A stretch of DNA of 64,000 bases from Pseudomonas parasichuanensis (GCF_021601385.1 NZ_BQHO01000015.1:1-64000), one strand, 5' to 3'; positions 35,946 to 45,730 are shown, counted from the first letter of the stretch. A program made the numbers and translations. Notes: generated from the letters alone by a model not told the origin.

Positions 35946-36485
35946 TCAGCCCTCCTTGACCAGGCCGAGGTCGCCCAGCACATCGCGGGTCGCCTCGTAG
36001 TAACGCACGTAGCCGGTGCAGCGGCACACATGGTGGCCAAGGCTGGCTTCGATGGCGTCTTCCAGCTCGCTCTTTTTCAGCGGCTTGCGCTGGGCCTTTT
36101 CCACCAGCACGGTGGCGGCGTTGACGAAGCCCGGGGCACAGTAGCTGCACTGGAAGGCGAAGCGGTCGACGAACTTCTGCTGAATCGGGTTCAGCTCGGT
36201 GAGGTTGCCGGCCTCGTCACGCTTGGCGTGGCCTTCGATGGTGCGGACTTTCTTGCCCTCAAAGTAATGCGCGCCGGTAATGCAGGTGCGCACTTCCTCG
36301 CTGGTACCGTCGGGGTTGTCGACGATCACCACGCAGGCATGGCAGATGCCCTGGCCGCAGCCCAGGCGCGAGCCTGTGAGGTTCTGGTATTCGTGCAGGT
36401 AGTCGAGCATCGCCAGGTCATCGGGGACCACTTCGGTGACGACAGGTTGACCGTTGAGGGTCAGTTGCAGCTTGCGGTCAGCCAT
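35946..36485 (-). CDS. [2Fe-2S] subunit of the molybdenum hydroxylase (IorA-like)
   Basis: 179 residues from ATG 36485. The N-terminal plant-type [2Fe-2S] motif reads GCGQGICHAC, with an earlier Cys context, and the C-terminal four-helix domain supplies CSYCAPGF and CRCTGY for the second cluster, as in the small subunits of xanthine-oxidase family enzymes. No signal peptide is present; export with the Tat-bearing large subunit is likely. Its start overlaps the large-subunit stop by 8 bases. Confidence 0.93.
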   Translation of the reverse strand: MADRKLQLTLNGQPVVTEVVPDDLAMLDYLHEYQNLTGSRLGCGQGICHACVVIVDNPDGTSEEVRTCITGAHYFEGKKVRTIEGHAKRDEAGNLTELNPIQQKFVDRFAFQCSYCAPGFVNAATVLVEKAQRKPLKKSELEDAIEASLGHHVCRCTGYVRYYEATRDVLGDLGLVKEG

Positions 36486-39309
36486 TGAGGGCCTCCTTGA
36501 CGCGGGCGGGGGTGATGGGCAGGTCGCGGACACGCTTGCCGATGGCATGGGCCACGGCGTTGCCGATGGCGCCGACCACCGGGATCATCACCACTTCGGC
36601 GATGCCCTTGGACGGGTCGGTGGGCGACAACGGCGGCAGGATCTCCGAGGTCTGCTTCCACACCGCCACATGCCTGGCCATCGGCAGGCGGTAGCGGTTG
36701 AAGTTCCAGTCGCCCTCGCCCGGGCCACCCTCGTACAACGGCATTTCTTCCAGCAAGGCATGGCCGATACCCATGGCGATGCCACCTTCGAGCTGGCCCT
36801 TGACCAGCTCGGGCACCAGCACCCGGCCGCACTCGACCCAGCTGTGGTGGTTGAGCACGCTCACTTCGCCACTGCCCTTGTTCACCTTCACTTCGACGAT
36901 GGTCGCCACCGGGCTGTAGTAGGTGACCATGGCGTTGTTCAGCTGGGTGGCCGGGTACGCGGCGTTCTGCCGGTCGAGCAGGTGGAAGCCGGCGCTGCTC
37001 ATCTGCGCCTTCTTGGCATTCACTGCGCCGTCACCGTACTTGACCGCCAGGGCATCGAGCGGCAAGCGCTCGCGCACACCGTCGATGACGAAGTCGGCCT
37101 CGGCCCAGCTCCAGCGGTTGAAGCCGTGCACGCTGACACCGGTGACCAGGCCCATTTCATGGGCTTTCTTGGCAAGCTCGGCGAACGGGATCGGCGCCAG
37201 GCCGTTGCCGGTCAGCTCACCGTTGACCCATACCGCGTTTTCGCGGCGCACCACCAGCGGGTTGGCCTGGCCGCCATAAGGGCCTTGGCGCCACAGGGCC
37301 ATGGCCGCCGGCCACAGGCCGTGGTTGAACAGCACGCGGGCCGCTTCGCGGGTGGCGTGGCTGAAGTAGAACGCCGAGTTGGTCGCCGACGACGGCGAGG
37401 CCAGCTTGCCGACCCAGCGCGGGTTGCGCAGTGCCGCGTCCTGCTCGGCCTGGCTGATCAGGTAAGGGTTGCCGCTGGTGCTCAGGGCAAGCTCCGGCCA
37501 CTCGGTCTGCGCGGTCTGTACGTGGTCGGCAACGCGACCGAGGAAGTCGCTGACCACCAGGGCCTGCGAGGTCGACATGCCAGTACCCAGCTCGGTGCCG
37601 ATATGGCGCAAGGTGATCTGGCCGTCGGCGGTGAATTCCACTGCCGCCATCGGCGCTTCGGAGCCGGTGCCGAAGTCTTTCTGGGTGATGGCGAAGCCCA
37701 CCCCGTACCAGTTGTCGTGGTCCTTGGCGTCCATGGCCTTTTTGCGCTCATGGCGGTTTTTCCACCATTCGTGCTGGCTGGCCTTGTCGAGGATCTCGTG
37801 CAGGCGCAGGGCACCGGCCGGGACCGCGCCCTGGGTGTTCTTCATGCCCGACTTGAGCGCGTTCTTGCGGCGCAGCTCAATGGCATCGACACCCAGGCGG
37901 TCGGCGATCTCATCGACCATCATCTCGGTGGCGGCCATGCTCTGCAGGGTGCCGTAGCCGCGCATGGAGCCAGCCTCGACGCCACGGGAGTGGTAGGCGG
38001 TAACGGACAGGTCGTTCTGCGGCATGTAGTAGATCGACTGCGCCGCGGTGGCACCCACTGCCGCCACCGACGGGCTGTAGTTGATGCGCCCGCCGCCGTC
38101 GACGGTCATGTCGGCGCGGAAAATCTTGAAGCTCAGGTCGTTCTTGTCCACCGCCAGCTGGTAGCGAATGTCGAACGGGTGGCGCTTGATGCCGCTCTGG
38201 AACTGCTCGTAGCGGTCGTTGGCCAGGCGAATCGGCACGCCCGCGCCGTACAAGGCGGCCACGGCGGCGTAGAACACGAAGATGTTGTTGTCCTTGGACC
38301 CGTAGCCCACGGTGTAGCCCGGATGCATGTTCAGGTTCTTCAGGCCGAAGCGCGACGGCTTGATCATGTGCACGCATTCCTGCGCCACTTCGAACGGGCA
38401 CTGGGTGGCCACGACGAAATGCAGGGTGCCGGTGGCTGGGTCGTACCAGCCGTTGCCGTTGTCCGGCTCCAGCGCCGCCGGCTCGATCGACGGGGTCTTG
38501 TAGCGCTCGTCGAACAGTAGCCAGTTCTCCGGCGGCTGCTTGAGCTGCTCGTCGATGCGCTGGGCGTAGAACATGCCCTGCTCGGTGAGGTTGCCGTGCT
38601 GCTTGGGCTCGGCAGTCCACACCGGTTTGCGGGCAAGGATGGTGGGGAACAGCATGGTGTTCTTCAGGCTCGAGTATTCGTCGTCGTCGAACGGCGTGTT
38701 GCCGCCCACGCGCACGAACCGGAAGCTGCCGTAAGGGTCGCGCTGGTACAGCGGCGCCTGGGCGCCGTAGCGGATCGCCTGGTCGTTGAACTGCAGCTTG
38801 AGCTTGGCCTTGCGGAAACGCTCGAAGTCGTTCCAGATCAGGATCGCCACCGGGTGGCCGATGAACATCGGCACCTGGCCGGGGGGCAGCAGCGGGTCTG
38901 GCGAGTGGGCTTCGGGCCAGGCGATGCCGTCTTTTTTCAGGTCGTCGGCGGTGACGATGCGGTCCGGCTGCAGCTCGGCGCCCAGCAGCGACAGGTCATA
39001 GCCTGCGTAGATACGGTCGGCCTTGGTGGCCTTGAGCAGCATGGCGTGGCCCTGCTGCTGCGGCCAGCCGGGCATGTCCTTGGCGCGGATATCGCGGGCG
39101 AACACCTTGTTGCCGCACACCTTGGACAGCGCGTCGTTACGGAAGCGCGCCTTGCCGTCGTGGTTCATCCACTTTTGCGGCGAAGTGGTGACGCGGTCTT
39201 CCATCAGGGCGGCGAAGGCCTGGCTGCCAAGCGGCGCCATGGTCACGCCGACACCGGCGATCAGCCCGCCTTGCAGGAACGAACGCCGGGAAATTTCACG
39301 GTTGGACAT
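36478..39309 (-). CDS. Periplasmic molybdenum hydroxylase large subunit (IorB-like, Tat-exported)
   Basis: 943 residues. The N-terminal Tat signal has the twin-arginine SRRSFLQGG followed by a hydrophobic stretch to about residue 35. The rest is the molybdopterin-binding domain of xanthine-oxidase family, two-part as in isoquinoline 1-oxidoreductase beta subunit and periplasmic aldehyde dehydrogenases; blocks include RGYGTLQSMAATEMMVDEIA, GVGFAITQKDFGTGSEAP in shorter form GFAITQKDFGTG, and MGIGHALLEEMPLYEG with the glutamate expected at the active site. It should hydroxylate an aldehyde or N-heterocycle, passing electrons through [2Fe-2S] and cytochrome c. The substrate is not shown. Confidence 0.93.
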   Translation of the reverse strand: MSNREISRRSFLQGGLIAGVGVTMAPLGSQAFAALMEDRVTTSPQKWMNHDGKARFRNDALSKVCGNKVFARDIRAKDMPGWPQQQGHAMLLKATKADRIYAGYDLSLLGAELQPDRIVTADDLKKDGIAWPEAHSPDPLLPPGQVPMFIGHPVAILIWNDFERFRKAKLKLQFNDQAIRYGAQAPLYQRDPYGSFRFVRVGGNTPFDDDEYSSLKNTMLFPTILARKPVWTAEPKQHGNLTEQGMFYAQRIDEQLKQPPENWLLFDERYKTPSIEPAALEPDNGNGWYDPATGTLHFVVATQCPFEVAQECVHMIKPSRFGLKNLNMHPGYTVGYGSKDNNIFVFYAAVAALYGAGVPIRLANDRYEQFQSGIKRHPFDIRYQLAVDKNDLSFKIFRADMTVDGGGRINYSPSVAAVGATAAQSIYYMPQNDLSVTAYHSRGVEAGSMRGYGTLQSMAATEMMVDEIADRLGVDAIELRRKNALKSGMKNTQGAVPAGALRLHEILDKASQHEWWKNRHERKKAMDAKDHDNWYGVGFAITQKDFGTGSEAPMAAVEFTADGQITLRHIGTELGTGMSTSQALVVSDFLGRVADHVQTAQTEWPELALSTSGNPYLISQAEQDAALRNPRWVGKLASPSSATNSAFYFSHATREAARVLFNHGLWPAAMALWRQGPYGGQANPLVVRRENAVWVNGELTGNGLAPIPFAELAKKAHEMGLVTGVSVHGFNRWSWAEADFVIDGVRERLPLDALAVKYGDGAVNAKKAQMSSAGFHLLDRQNAAYPATQLNNAMVTYYSPVATIVEVKVNKGSGEVSVLNHHSWVECGRVLVPELVKGQLEGGIAMGIGHALLEEMPLYEGGPGEGDWNFNRYRLPMARHVAVWKQTSEILPPLSPTDPSKGIAEVVMIPVVGAIGNAVAHAIGKRVRDLPITPARVKEALNG

Positions 39310-39693
39310 GGTTGATCCTCTGGGCAGTCAGGCGCTGCCCATGCTTTGTTCTGTGCTTGTGAAGCGCGAAGGGCGCGCACGATCACAAAAATTGACTATC
39401 AAGTCAAGATACAACTCTTGTTACATCGATTGAAGTCAAGCAGACAACTTGTCGCGCCAAGGACCAGGATCAACGGCTTGTGTAGGAGCGGCCTTGTGTC
39501 GCGAAAGGGCCGCAGCGCGGCCCCAGATTTTTGTCTGCCACATCATTGCCAGGGCTGCTGCGCAGCCCTATCGCGGCGCAAGGCCGCTCCTACAGGGCTC
39601 GCGGCGGCAATGAGGCAATGTGCCACCAGTCATTACCCTGTCATCTTTCTGTCGTATTTTTCACCCCTCACCCAGGGCAGGGGAAAACCAGCA
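39310..39693. other. Intergenic region with REP pair, 384 bp
   Basis: Holds the divergent promoters of the Mo hydroxylase operon and the GGDEF-EAL gene. An inverted TAGGAGCGGCC-type REP pair occupies 39481-39509 and 39566-39596. I see no separate gene. Confidence 0.7.
39481..39596. repeat. Inverted REP pair, TAGGAGCGGCC type
   Basis: TGTAGGAGCGGCCTTGTGTC and its inverted copy ending CCGCTCCTACAGGG frame about 55 bases. It lies in the promoter-containing gap between divergent genes, unlike most copies here, which follow stops. Confidence 0.85.
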
Positions 39694-42018
39694 GTGATCC
39701 GCCGTTCTCTCTCATCCGCAGGGCTGTTGCCGCTGCTGCTGTTGATGCTGTGCGCCGTCACCCTGACCTTTCTCTGGGGGCTGCACATCAACCAGAAAGC
39801 CGCCACACGCCAGGATGCACTGTCGGCAAAGGCCGCCGAACACCTGAATCTGGCCAGTATCGTCGGTGAAAACCTGCGCCAGTTGGTGGACCGCGCCCAG
39901 GCCGTGGGCCGGGTTACCCAGGACGACATGAAGCGCCTGCGCCAGGGCAACCTGAGCCTGGCCCGGCTGCTGGCCGAAGACCCGGTGTTCAAGCGCATGA
40001 GCCTGTACGACCGGCATGGCCGCTTGCTCTCCTCCAGCCATGCCGACGAACCCGAGCAACTGCCCGAGGCCTGGCTCGACCAGCTCAAGCGCCATGTCGC
40101 GCAGTACGGCTTCAAGGCCTTCCTGCCCCGCGCCCTGCCGGCGGGCAACAGCACCCTGCCCAACTGGCGCCTGCCGTTCCTGCTGCCGCTGACCGACCTG
40201 CCGGGCCGCGAGATCGACAACATCCTCGTGGTGCAGTTGGACATCGGCTACCTGGCGGTGCTGTTCCAGCACATCGACCTGGGCCGCAGCGGCCTGGTGC
40301 GCCTGCTGCAAGACGACGGCCAGGAACGCCTGCGCATCGACAACAGCGGCGTGGTGGTGGCCGGCCAAACCCTGGTGCCCGGGCTGCCAGGTAGCGGCGA
40401 GGTCACCGGCCAGCTCACCCAGTACAGCCTCGACGGCGCCTTCCAGAGCCTGTACCGGCGCATGCCCGAGCGCGGTTTCAGCGTGATGGTCAGCCAGCGC
40501 CAGGACGAGATCCTCGCCCCCGCCACCCTCACCAGCACCCGCCAGTTCTGGTTGAACCTGAGCATGACCCTGCTGATCCTCGCCAGCCTGGCCTGGGGCC
40601 TGCGTCTGCTGCACAAGCGCCAGGAGGCCTTCACCGAGCTTGAGTACGCGCAGCAGGTCAACCAGCAACTGATCGGCCGCCTCGAAGACGAGCACCGGCG
40701 CAGCAGCCATGCCGCCGCCACCGACCACTTGAGCGGCCTGCACAACCGCCGCCAGTTCGTCGAGGTGGCTGCCCAGGCGCTCATCCGCCAGCGCGGCAAA
40801 CGCCGGTTGCTGGCGATCCTGTTCATCGACATGGACCGTTTCAAATCGATCAACGACTCCCTCGGGCACAAGATCGGCGACCTGCTGTTGCAGGCCGTGG
40901 CTGGGCGTATCCAGCGCCTGCTGGAACCCGGCGACGAGGCCTCGCGCTTTGGCGGCGACGAGTTCGTGGTGCTGCTGGCTGGCGAGCGCAGCGAAGAGCA
41001 GATTGACGGCTGGGTGCGCGCCCTGGTGGAGAAACTCTCGGCCACCTACGCCCTCGACGGCCAGGAGGTCAACACCAGCCCCAGCGTGGGCGTGAGCATC
41101 TGCCCCCGGGACGGCCAGGACATCGACGCGCTGATCCGTTGCGCCGACGCCGCGATGTACTCGGCCAAGCAGGCCGGGCGCGCCCAGTACCGCTTCTTCG
41201 ACCCGTCGCTGAACCTCTCCGACATCCAGGCCTTCACCCTCGAACAGGCGTTCGGCAGCGCCCTGAGCGAGCGCCAGTTCGTCCTTCACTTTCAGCCGCA
41301 GATCCGCCTCGACACCTTGCAGGTGCTGGGCTACGAGGCGCTGGTGCGCTGGGACCATCCGCAGTTCGGCCTGCTCTACCCCGACCGTTTCATCGGCCTG
41401 GCCGAGCGCAGCGGGTTCATCGTCGAGTTGGGCTGGGAGGTCCTGCGCCTGGCCTGCGAGGAGCTGGCACGCTGGGCGGCGCGCGATCAGGCCGCGCACC
41501 TGGCGGTGAATGTCTCGGCGCTGCAACTGCGCCAGGGCGACTTCAGCGCCCGGCTGTTGGCCGAACTCGATTACTACGGCATCGCGCCCCAGCGCCTGGA
41601 GCTGGAGATCACCGAAACCACCGTGCTCGATCCGGAAGGCACCGCCGTCGAGCACCTGCACCGCCTGCGTGCCGCCGGCATTGGTATCAGCCTGGACGAC
41701 TTCGGCCGCGGCTATGCGGGGTTTGCCCATCTGCAGGCACTGCCGCTGTCCCGGCTGAAGATCGACCGCTCACTGATCGCGCCGTTGTCCAACAGCTACG
41801 ACGACAGCCCGATTGTCTCCTCGACCATCATCCTGGCCAAGCGCCTGGGCCTGGAAGTGGTGGCCGAGGGCGTCGAGACCCGTGAACAGGTGGTGTGCCT
41901 GAAACTTGCCGGCTGCGATATCGCCCAGGGCTACCACTTCAGCCGGCCACTGTCGCCGGCCCAGTTGCACGAATACCCTCCCTTCATCGGCAACGAGGAC
42001 AAGGCATGCGTGTACTGA
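39694..42018 (+). CDS. Membrane GGDEF-EAL protein (c-di-GMP turnover)
   Basis: About 774 residues from GTG 39694, with AGGGGAAAA upstream; an ATG at 39610 lies at the end of the REP pair and is less likely. Order: membrane helix (about 8-28), periplasmic sensor (about 35-285), second helix (about 290-310), GGDEF domain with intact SRFGGDEFVVLLAG, and EAL domain with YEALVRWDHP, ENT-type metal residues VNVSALQLR and ITETTVLD, and DDFGRGYAG. Both domains look catalytically competent. It overlaps the following PhnD-like binding protein by 13 bases, so the two are translationally coupled and probably form one sensing unit. Confidence 0.92.
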   Translation: MIRRSLSSAGLLPLLLLMLCAVTLTFLWGLHINQKAATRQDALSAKAAEHLNLASIVGENLRQLVDRAQAVGRVTQDDMKRLRQGNLSLARLLAEDPVFKRMSLYDRHGRLLSSSHADEPEQLPEAWLDQLKRHVAQYGFKAFLPRALPAGNSTLPNWRLPFLLPLTDLPGREIDNILVVQLDIGYLAVLFQHIDLGRSGLVRLLQDDGQERLRIDNSGVVVAGQTLVPGLPGSGEVTGQLTQYSLDGAFQSLYRRMPERGFSVMVSQRQDEILAPATLTSTRQFWLNLSMTLLILASLAWGLRLLHKRQEAFTELEYAQQVNQQLIGRLEDEHRRSSHAAATDHLSGLHNRRQFVEVAAQALIRQRGKRRLLAILFIDMDRFKSINDSLGHKIGDLLLQAVAGRIQRLLEPGDEASRFGGDEFVVLLAGERSEEQIDGWVRALVEKLSATYALDGQEVNTSPSVGVSICPRDGQDIDALIRCADAAMYSAKQAGRAQYRFFDPSLNLSDIQAFTLEQAFGSALSERQFVLHFQPQIRLDTLQVLGYEALVRWDHPQFGLLYPDRFIGLAERSGFIVELGWEVLRLACEELARWAARDQAAHLAVNVSALQLRQGDFSARLLAELDYYGIAPQRLELEITETTVLDPEGTAVEHLHRLRAAGIGISLDDFGRGYAGFAHLQALPLSRLKIDRSLIAPLSNSYDDSPIVSSTIILAKRLGLEVVAEGVETREQVVCLKLAGCDIAQGYHFSRPLSPAQLHEYPPFIGNEDKACVY

Positions 42019-42878
42019 ACACCCTTGGCGCACTGGCGCTGGCGCAGCTGCTGGCAGGCTCCGCACTGGCCAACTGCACGCCCCATGGCCTGCGGCTGGC
42101 GGTGATCCCGATCAAGGACGTCGAGGCCATGACCCGCGAGCACCAGCCCCTGGTCGAGCGCCTGAGCAAGGCCGCCGGTGTGCCGGTGGAGCTGGTGATC
42201 AGTGCCTCCTACGAAAGCGTGGTGGATGCCATCGTCTCCGGCGGCGCCGATATCGCCCGGCTGGGGCCGGCATCCTATATCCTCGCCCGCCAGCGTGACC
42301 GACGTATCGAGCCGTTCGCCACCTACACCCTCGCCGCCGGCACCTATACCCCGGCAGGCAACCACTACCAGGCGCTGCTGCTGAGCCGCGCCGACGGCCC
42401 GGCCAGCCTCAACGCCGTGCGCGGTACGCGGGTGGCACTGAGCGACCCGGCCAGCACCTCGGGCAGCCTGGTGCCCAGCGTCGAGTTCGCAGGCCTGGTC
42501 AGCACCCCGCTGCCCCGTTACTTCTCGGCGCTGGTCTACGCCGGCAATCACGACAAGGCGCTCGAAGCGTTGCTTGAAGGGCGGGTCGATGCGGCCTTTG
42601 TCGCCAGCGAGCGGGCCGACGCCTACCTGGCCAGCCATGCCGTCGACCCGGCACGGCTGCAGGTGCTGTGGCGCTCGGCGCCGATCCGTTACGACCCTTA
42701 CGTGTTCAGCGCCAGCCTGTGCCCGGCGCTCAAGCACAAGCTGCGCAAGGCGATGCTCGAGGACCCTGGGGCGCTGGCCGGGTTCGTCGCCTCGCAGGAG
42801 GCCACCGGGCTGGTACCGGTGGGGCATGAGGACTACGCCGGGCTTGAGCGCATGATGGCACCAACACTACGTCCTTGA
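42006..42878 (+). CDS. PhnD-like periplasmic substrate-binding protein
   Basis: 290 residues. A Sec signal peptide ends at about residue 19 (LLAGSALA). The mature part is of the phosphate/phosphite/phosphonate-binding (PhnD/PtxB) fold: [38 protein letters not shown] and [18 protein letters not shown] are the recognisable blocks. No ABC permease or ATPase genes are adjacent. Instead the gene starts inside the last codons of the GGDEF-EAL gene, as in NspS-MbaA-type pairs, where a binding protein signals to a c-di-GMP enzyme. A direct sensory role is inferred. Confidence 0.9.
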   Translation: MRVLNTLGALALAQLLAGSALANCTPHGLRLAVIPIKDVEAMTREHQPLVERLSKAAGVPVELVISASYESVVDAIVSGGADIARLGPASYILARQRDRRIEPFATYTLAAGTYTPAGNHYQALLLSRADGPASLNAVRGTRVALSDPASTSGSLVPSVEFAGLVSTPLPRYFSALVYAGNHDKALEALLEGRVDAAFVASERADAYLASHAVDPARLQVLWRSAPIRYDPYVFSASLCPALKHKLRKAMLEDPGALAGFVASQEATGLVPVGHEDYAGLERMMAPTLRP

Positions 42879-42985
42879 GCCCTGCGCAAGCATTGGGGAT
42901 CGCCATGCCGGGGTACCGGTCCCCCCTTTCCCCAATCACCTCGGTATCGTGCGTGCCATCGAAATCACCATGCGATGGCATCCCC

Positions 42986-44083
42986 ATGAAACTGTTCGAA
43001 CCTCTCAAACTCGGCCCCCTGACCCTGCCCAACCGGGTCTTCATGGCCCCCCTCACCCGCCTGCGCAGCCTGGAGCCGGGCGACGTGCCGACCGCGATGA
43101 TGGCCGAGTACTACGGCCAGCGGGCCAGCGCCGGGCTGATCATCAGCGAAGCCACGCAGATCTCGTTCCAGGCCAAGGGCTATTCCGGTTCGCCCGGTAT
43201 CCATACCGCCGAGCAGATCGCCGGTTGGCGCCAGGTCAACGACGCCATCCACCAACGCGGCGGACACAGCGCGGTGCAGGTGTGGCACACCGGGCGCATC
43301 TCCCACACCTCGTTGCAGCCGGGTGGTGAAGCGCCGGTGGCGCCATCGGCGCTGCCAGCCGATGCGCGTACCACGCTGCGTGACGGCAACAACCAGCTGA
43401 TCCGTGTCGACACCTCGCCCCCGCGTGCCCTGAGCGAAGCCGAGATCGCCGGCATCGTCGCCGACTTCGGCCAGGCGGCGGCCAACGCCCGCGAAGCCGG
43501 CTTCGACTTCATCGAGCTGCATGCCGCCCACGGTTACCTGCTGCACCAGTTCCTGACCCCCAGCGCCAACACCCGCGAAGACCGTTACGGCGGCAGCATT
43601 GAAAACCGCGCGCGCATCGTGCTCGAGGCAGTGGACGCCGCGATTGCCCAGTGGAGCGCCGAGCGCGTGGGTATCCGTATCTTCCCGCTGGGGGGCTTCA
43701 ATGGCATCGACAATGGCGAAGACCAGGAGGCCGCCGGCCTGCACCTGATTGGTGAGCTGGCCAAGCGCAACCTGGCCTACCTGCACCTGTCCGAGCCGGA
43801 CTGGGCCGGCGGCAAGCCGCTGCGTGACGAGTTCCGCGCGGCAATCCGTGCTGCGTATCCCGGGGTGATCGTCGCCGCAGGCGCCTACACCGCCGACAAG
43901 GCCGAAGACCTGCTGGCCCGTGGTTTGATCGATGCGGTGGCCTTTGGCCGGGCGTTCATTGCCAACCCGGACCTGGTCGAGCGGCTCAAGCAGCAAGCGC
44001 CGCTGAACGCGCACCGGGCGCAGTTCGACTATGCCAATGGGCCTGAGGGGTATACCGACTATCCGTTCCTGAAACAGGCGTAA
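42986..44083 (+). CDS. Old yellow enzyme family alkene reductase (NemA/XenB-like)
   Basis: 365 residues from ATG 42986. The FMN-binding TIM-barrel N-terminus reads [19 protein letters not shown], the active-site His pair is in [14 protein letters not shown], and [19 protein letters not shown] and the phosphate-binding region near [13 protein letters not shown] are typical. It should reduce activated C=C bonds or nitrate esters with NAD(P)H. The ATG has only a weak ribosome site. The following terminator at 44088-44113 separates it from a convergent cold-shock-type gene. Confidence 0.92.
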   Translation: MKLFEPLKLGPLTLPNRVFMAPLTRLRSLEPGDVPTAMMAEYYGQRASAGLIISEATQISFQAKGYSGSPGIHTAEQIAGWRQVNDAIHQRGGHSAVQVWHTGRISHTSLQPGGEAPVAPSALPADARTTLRDGNNQLIRVDTSPPRALSEAEIAGIVADFGQAAANAREAGFDFIELHAAHGYLLHQFLTPSANTREDRYGGSIENRARIVLEAVDAAIAQWSAERVGIRIFPLGGFNGIDNGEDQEAAGLHLIGELAKRNLAYLHLSEPDWAGGKPLRDEFRAAIRAAYPGVIVAAGAYTADKAEDLLARGLIDAVAFGRAFIANPDLVERLKQQAPLNAHRAQFDYANGPEGYTDYPFLKQA

Positions 44084-44087
44084 AAAA

Positions 44088-44113
44088 GGCAAGGGGTCAT
44101 GCGGCCCCTTGCC
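44088..44113 (-). terminator. Rho-independent terminator of the cold-shock-type gene
   Basis: GGCAAGGGG (44088-44096) pairs with CCCCTTGCC (44105-44113) around 8 bases. On the minus strand the hairpin is followed by TTTTTT (A run at 44082-44087), making a classic terminator for the gene ending at 44125; on the plus strand the tract follows less well. Confidence 0.85.
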
Positions 44114-44124
44114 CTCCCCCCGCG

Positions 44125-44349
44125 CTAGTTCAAGTACGGTTCATCTTCGATGACGATGTTGATGGCATACCAAAGGCCATCCGGCCCCTGGGCCAGGTCG
44201 TAGCTGACCTGCTGGCCCTCACGGATGATCGCGGTGCCGTCGCCCACCGCACTTTGCAAGAAAATGACCTCGCTCTCACCCGGTACGACATGGCCAGTAT
44301 CGACTTGTGCAACGGTAGTGGAGCCTGAGTGCATAGCTTTTGTTGCCAT
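44125..44349 (-). CDS. Small degenerate cold-shock-domain protein (74 aa)
   Basis: 74 residues from ATG 44349 (an ATG at 44358 has no clearer site). The C-terminal half, IREGQQVSYDLAQGPDGLWYAINI, matches the last strands of a cold-shock domain, but the RNA-binding motifs KGFGFI and LFVHF seen in the neighbouring gene are replaced. The first 25 residues are Ser/Thr-rich and probably flexible. It follows a true cold-shock gene by 50 bases on the same strand. Function is unknown; RNA-binding is uncertain without the aromatic patch. Confidence 0.7.
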   Translation of the reverse strand: MATKAMHSGSTTVAQVDTGHVVPGESEVIFLQSAVGDGTAIIREGQQVSYDLAQGPDGLWYAINIVIEDEPYLN

Positions 44350-44399
44350 GATCTTCACCTCCCATCGCAGTTTGTTGCGCAGAGCCCTACGCTGACGAG

Positions 44400-44612
44400 T
44401 TACTCAGGCTTCACTTGTGCCGCCTGCATGCCCTTGTTCCCTTTCTCGGCAACATAGGACACTTTTTGCCCCTCTTTCAGGGATTTGAATCCCTCCCCCT
44501 CGATGGCCTTGAAATGCACGAAAAGATCTGCCCCGCCGTCAGATGGTGTAATGAAGCCAAACCCTTTCTCGTCGTTGAACCACTTCACAGTCCCGGTTTC
44601 TCTGTTCGACAT
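44400..44612 (-). CDS. Cold-shock protein (CspA family)
   Basis: 70 residues from ATG 44612, the usual size; an upstream in-frame ATG at 44627 is possible. RNP1 reads KGFGFI and RNP2 DLFVHF, the aromatic RNA-binding patch of CspA proteins, with the N-terminal [10 protein letters not shown] and C-terminal [14 protein letters not shown]. It acts as an RNA chaperone. The upstream region to 44746 has no gene and may hold the long leader often seen in csp genes, though I see no clear cold box. Confidence 0.95.
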   Translation of the reverse strand: MSNRETGTVKWFNDEKGFGFITPSDGGADLFVHFKAIEGEGFKSLKEGQKVSYVAEKGNKGMQAAQVKPE

Positions 44613-44746
44613 GCTCTTCACCCTCAATAGCTGCGTTTATGCCTGGTGCGCACAGGACACCGATGTCGAAACCGATCATCGGCGCCCTGTGGCATTCTCG
44701 CTACTGGCATTTTTATCAGGTGGACAATGCCCGAAGACCGGGTGAT

Positions 44747-45730
44747 TCACTGCCGCAGTGCGGCCAACGCACTAGCAGCAAGGGCATGGGAACGCTGCCG
44801 CGCCAGTGGATCATGGATACGGCAATCGATCATCAGTTCATCCGCCCCGGTCTGCTCGATCAGCGAGCGCAACCCTTCCCTCAGCCGCTGCGGCCCACCA
44901 GCGATGGTGCAGGCCATCACCTGCTCCAGCACCGCCCGCTCATGGCTCGGCAGACCTTCGACGTAACCTTCCCGTGGCTTGGGCAGCAACCCATAACGCC
45001 CCACATGCAGGTCGAGCATCCACTGGCGGTGCGAGCTGGCCAGGTAGTCGGCTTCGGCATCGCTGCCGGCGGCGAAGATGTTCACCCCCACCATCACATA
45101 GGGCCTGGCCAGTTGCGCCGAGGGTTTGAAGTGGGCGCGGTAGTGGGCAACGGCCTGCAGCAGGTAGCGCGGCGCGAAGTGCGAGGCGAAGGCGTAGGGC
45201 AAGCCGAGCCTGGCGGCCAGGTCGGCGCCGAACAGGCTGGAGCCGAGGATCCAGATCGGCACGTCATGCTGCCCGGGTACACCGCGCACCGGGCGCTGGC
45301 CGTTGTCGGCGAGGTAGTCGCGCAGTTCGCCGATGTCGGTTTCGAAGTCGCGTTCGGGCACCGCACCGCGCAAGGCGCGTACGGTCGGGCCGGAGGTGCC
45401 CGGCGCGCGGCCAAGGCCCAGGTCGATGCGCCCGGGGTGCAAGGTGTCGAGGGTGCCGAACTGCTCGGCCACCACCAGCGGGGCATGGTTGGGCAGCATG
45501 ATGCCGCCAGCGCCGACGCGGATCTGCCGGGTGGCGTTGGCGACTTCGTTGATCACCAGCGACGTAGCCGCCGAGCCGATGCCGGGCATGTCGTGGTGTT
45601 CGGCGATCCAGTAGCGGCGATAGCCGTGCTGTTCGACATGGCGGGCGAGTTGGCGGGTTTCTTCGATCGCGTCGGCGTAGGTCTTGCCTTCGCCGATCAT
45701 GACCAGGTCCAGTACGGACAGGGCTGTCAT
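44747..45730 (-). CDS. LLM-class flavin-dependent monooxygenase (MsnO8-like)
   Basis: 327 residues from ATG 45730, with a GGAG site just upstream (CAGGAGCCCC on the minus strand). It has the bacterial-luciferase-like TIM barrel: [16 protein letters not shown], the LLM block [22 protein letters not shown] in shorter form [14 protein letters not shown], and [19 protein letters not shown]. The length and motifs match the MsnO8 subfamily. Substrate is unknown; a reduced flavin from a partner reductase would be needed. The frame beyond ATG to 46108 is not coding. A perfect REP pair lies upstream. Confidence 0.9.
   Translation of the reverse strand: MTALSVLDLVMIGEGKTYADAIEETRQLARHVEQHGYRRYWIAEHHDMPGIGSAATSLVINEVANATRQIRVGAGGIMLPNHAPLVVAEQFGTLDTLHPGRIDLGLGRAPGTSGPTVRALRGAVPERDFETDIGELRDYLADNGQRPVRGVPGQHDVPIWILGSSLFGADLAARLGLPYAFASHFAPRYLLQAVAHYRAHFKPSAQLARPYVMVGVNIFAAGSDAEADYLASSHRQWMLDLHVGRYGLLPKPREGYVEGLPSHERAVLEQVMACTIAGGPQRLREGLRSLIEQTGADELMIDCRIHDPLARQRSHALAASALAALRQ

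Noticed and set aside
36454-38520. 688-codon plus-strand frame opposite the molybdenum hydroxylase gene
   Set aside because: Antisense shadow of a clear coding gene; no ribosome site or motif.
39712-41730. 672-codon minus-strand frame opposite the GGDEF-EAL gene
   Set aside because: Shadow frame; the plus-strand gene has intact GGDEF and EAL motifs throughout.
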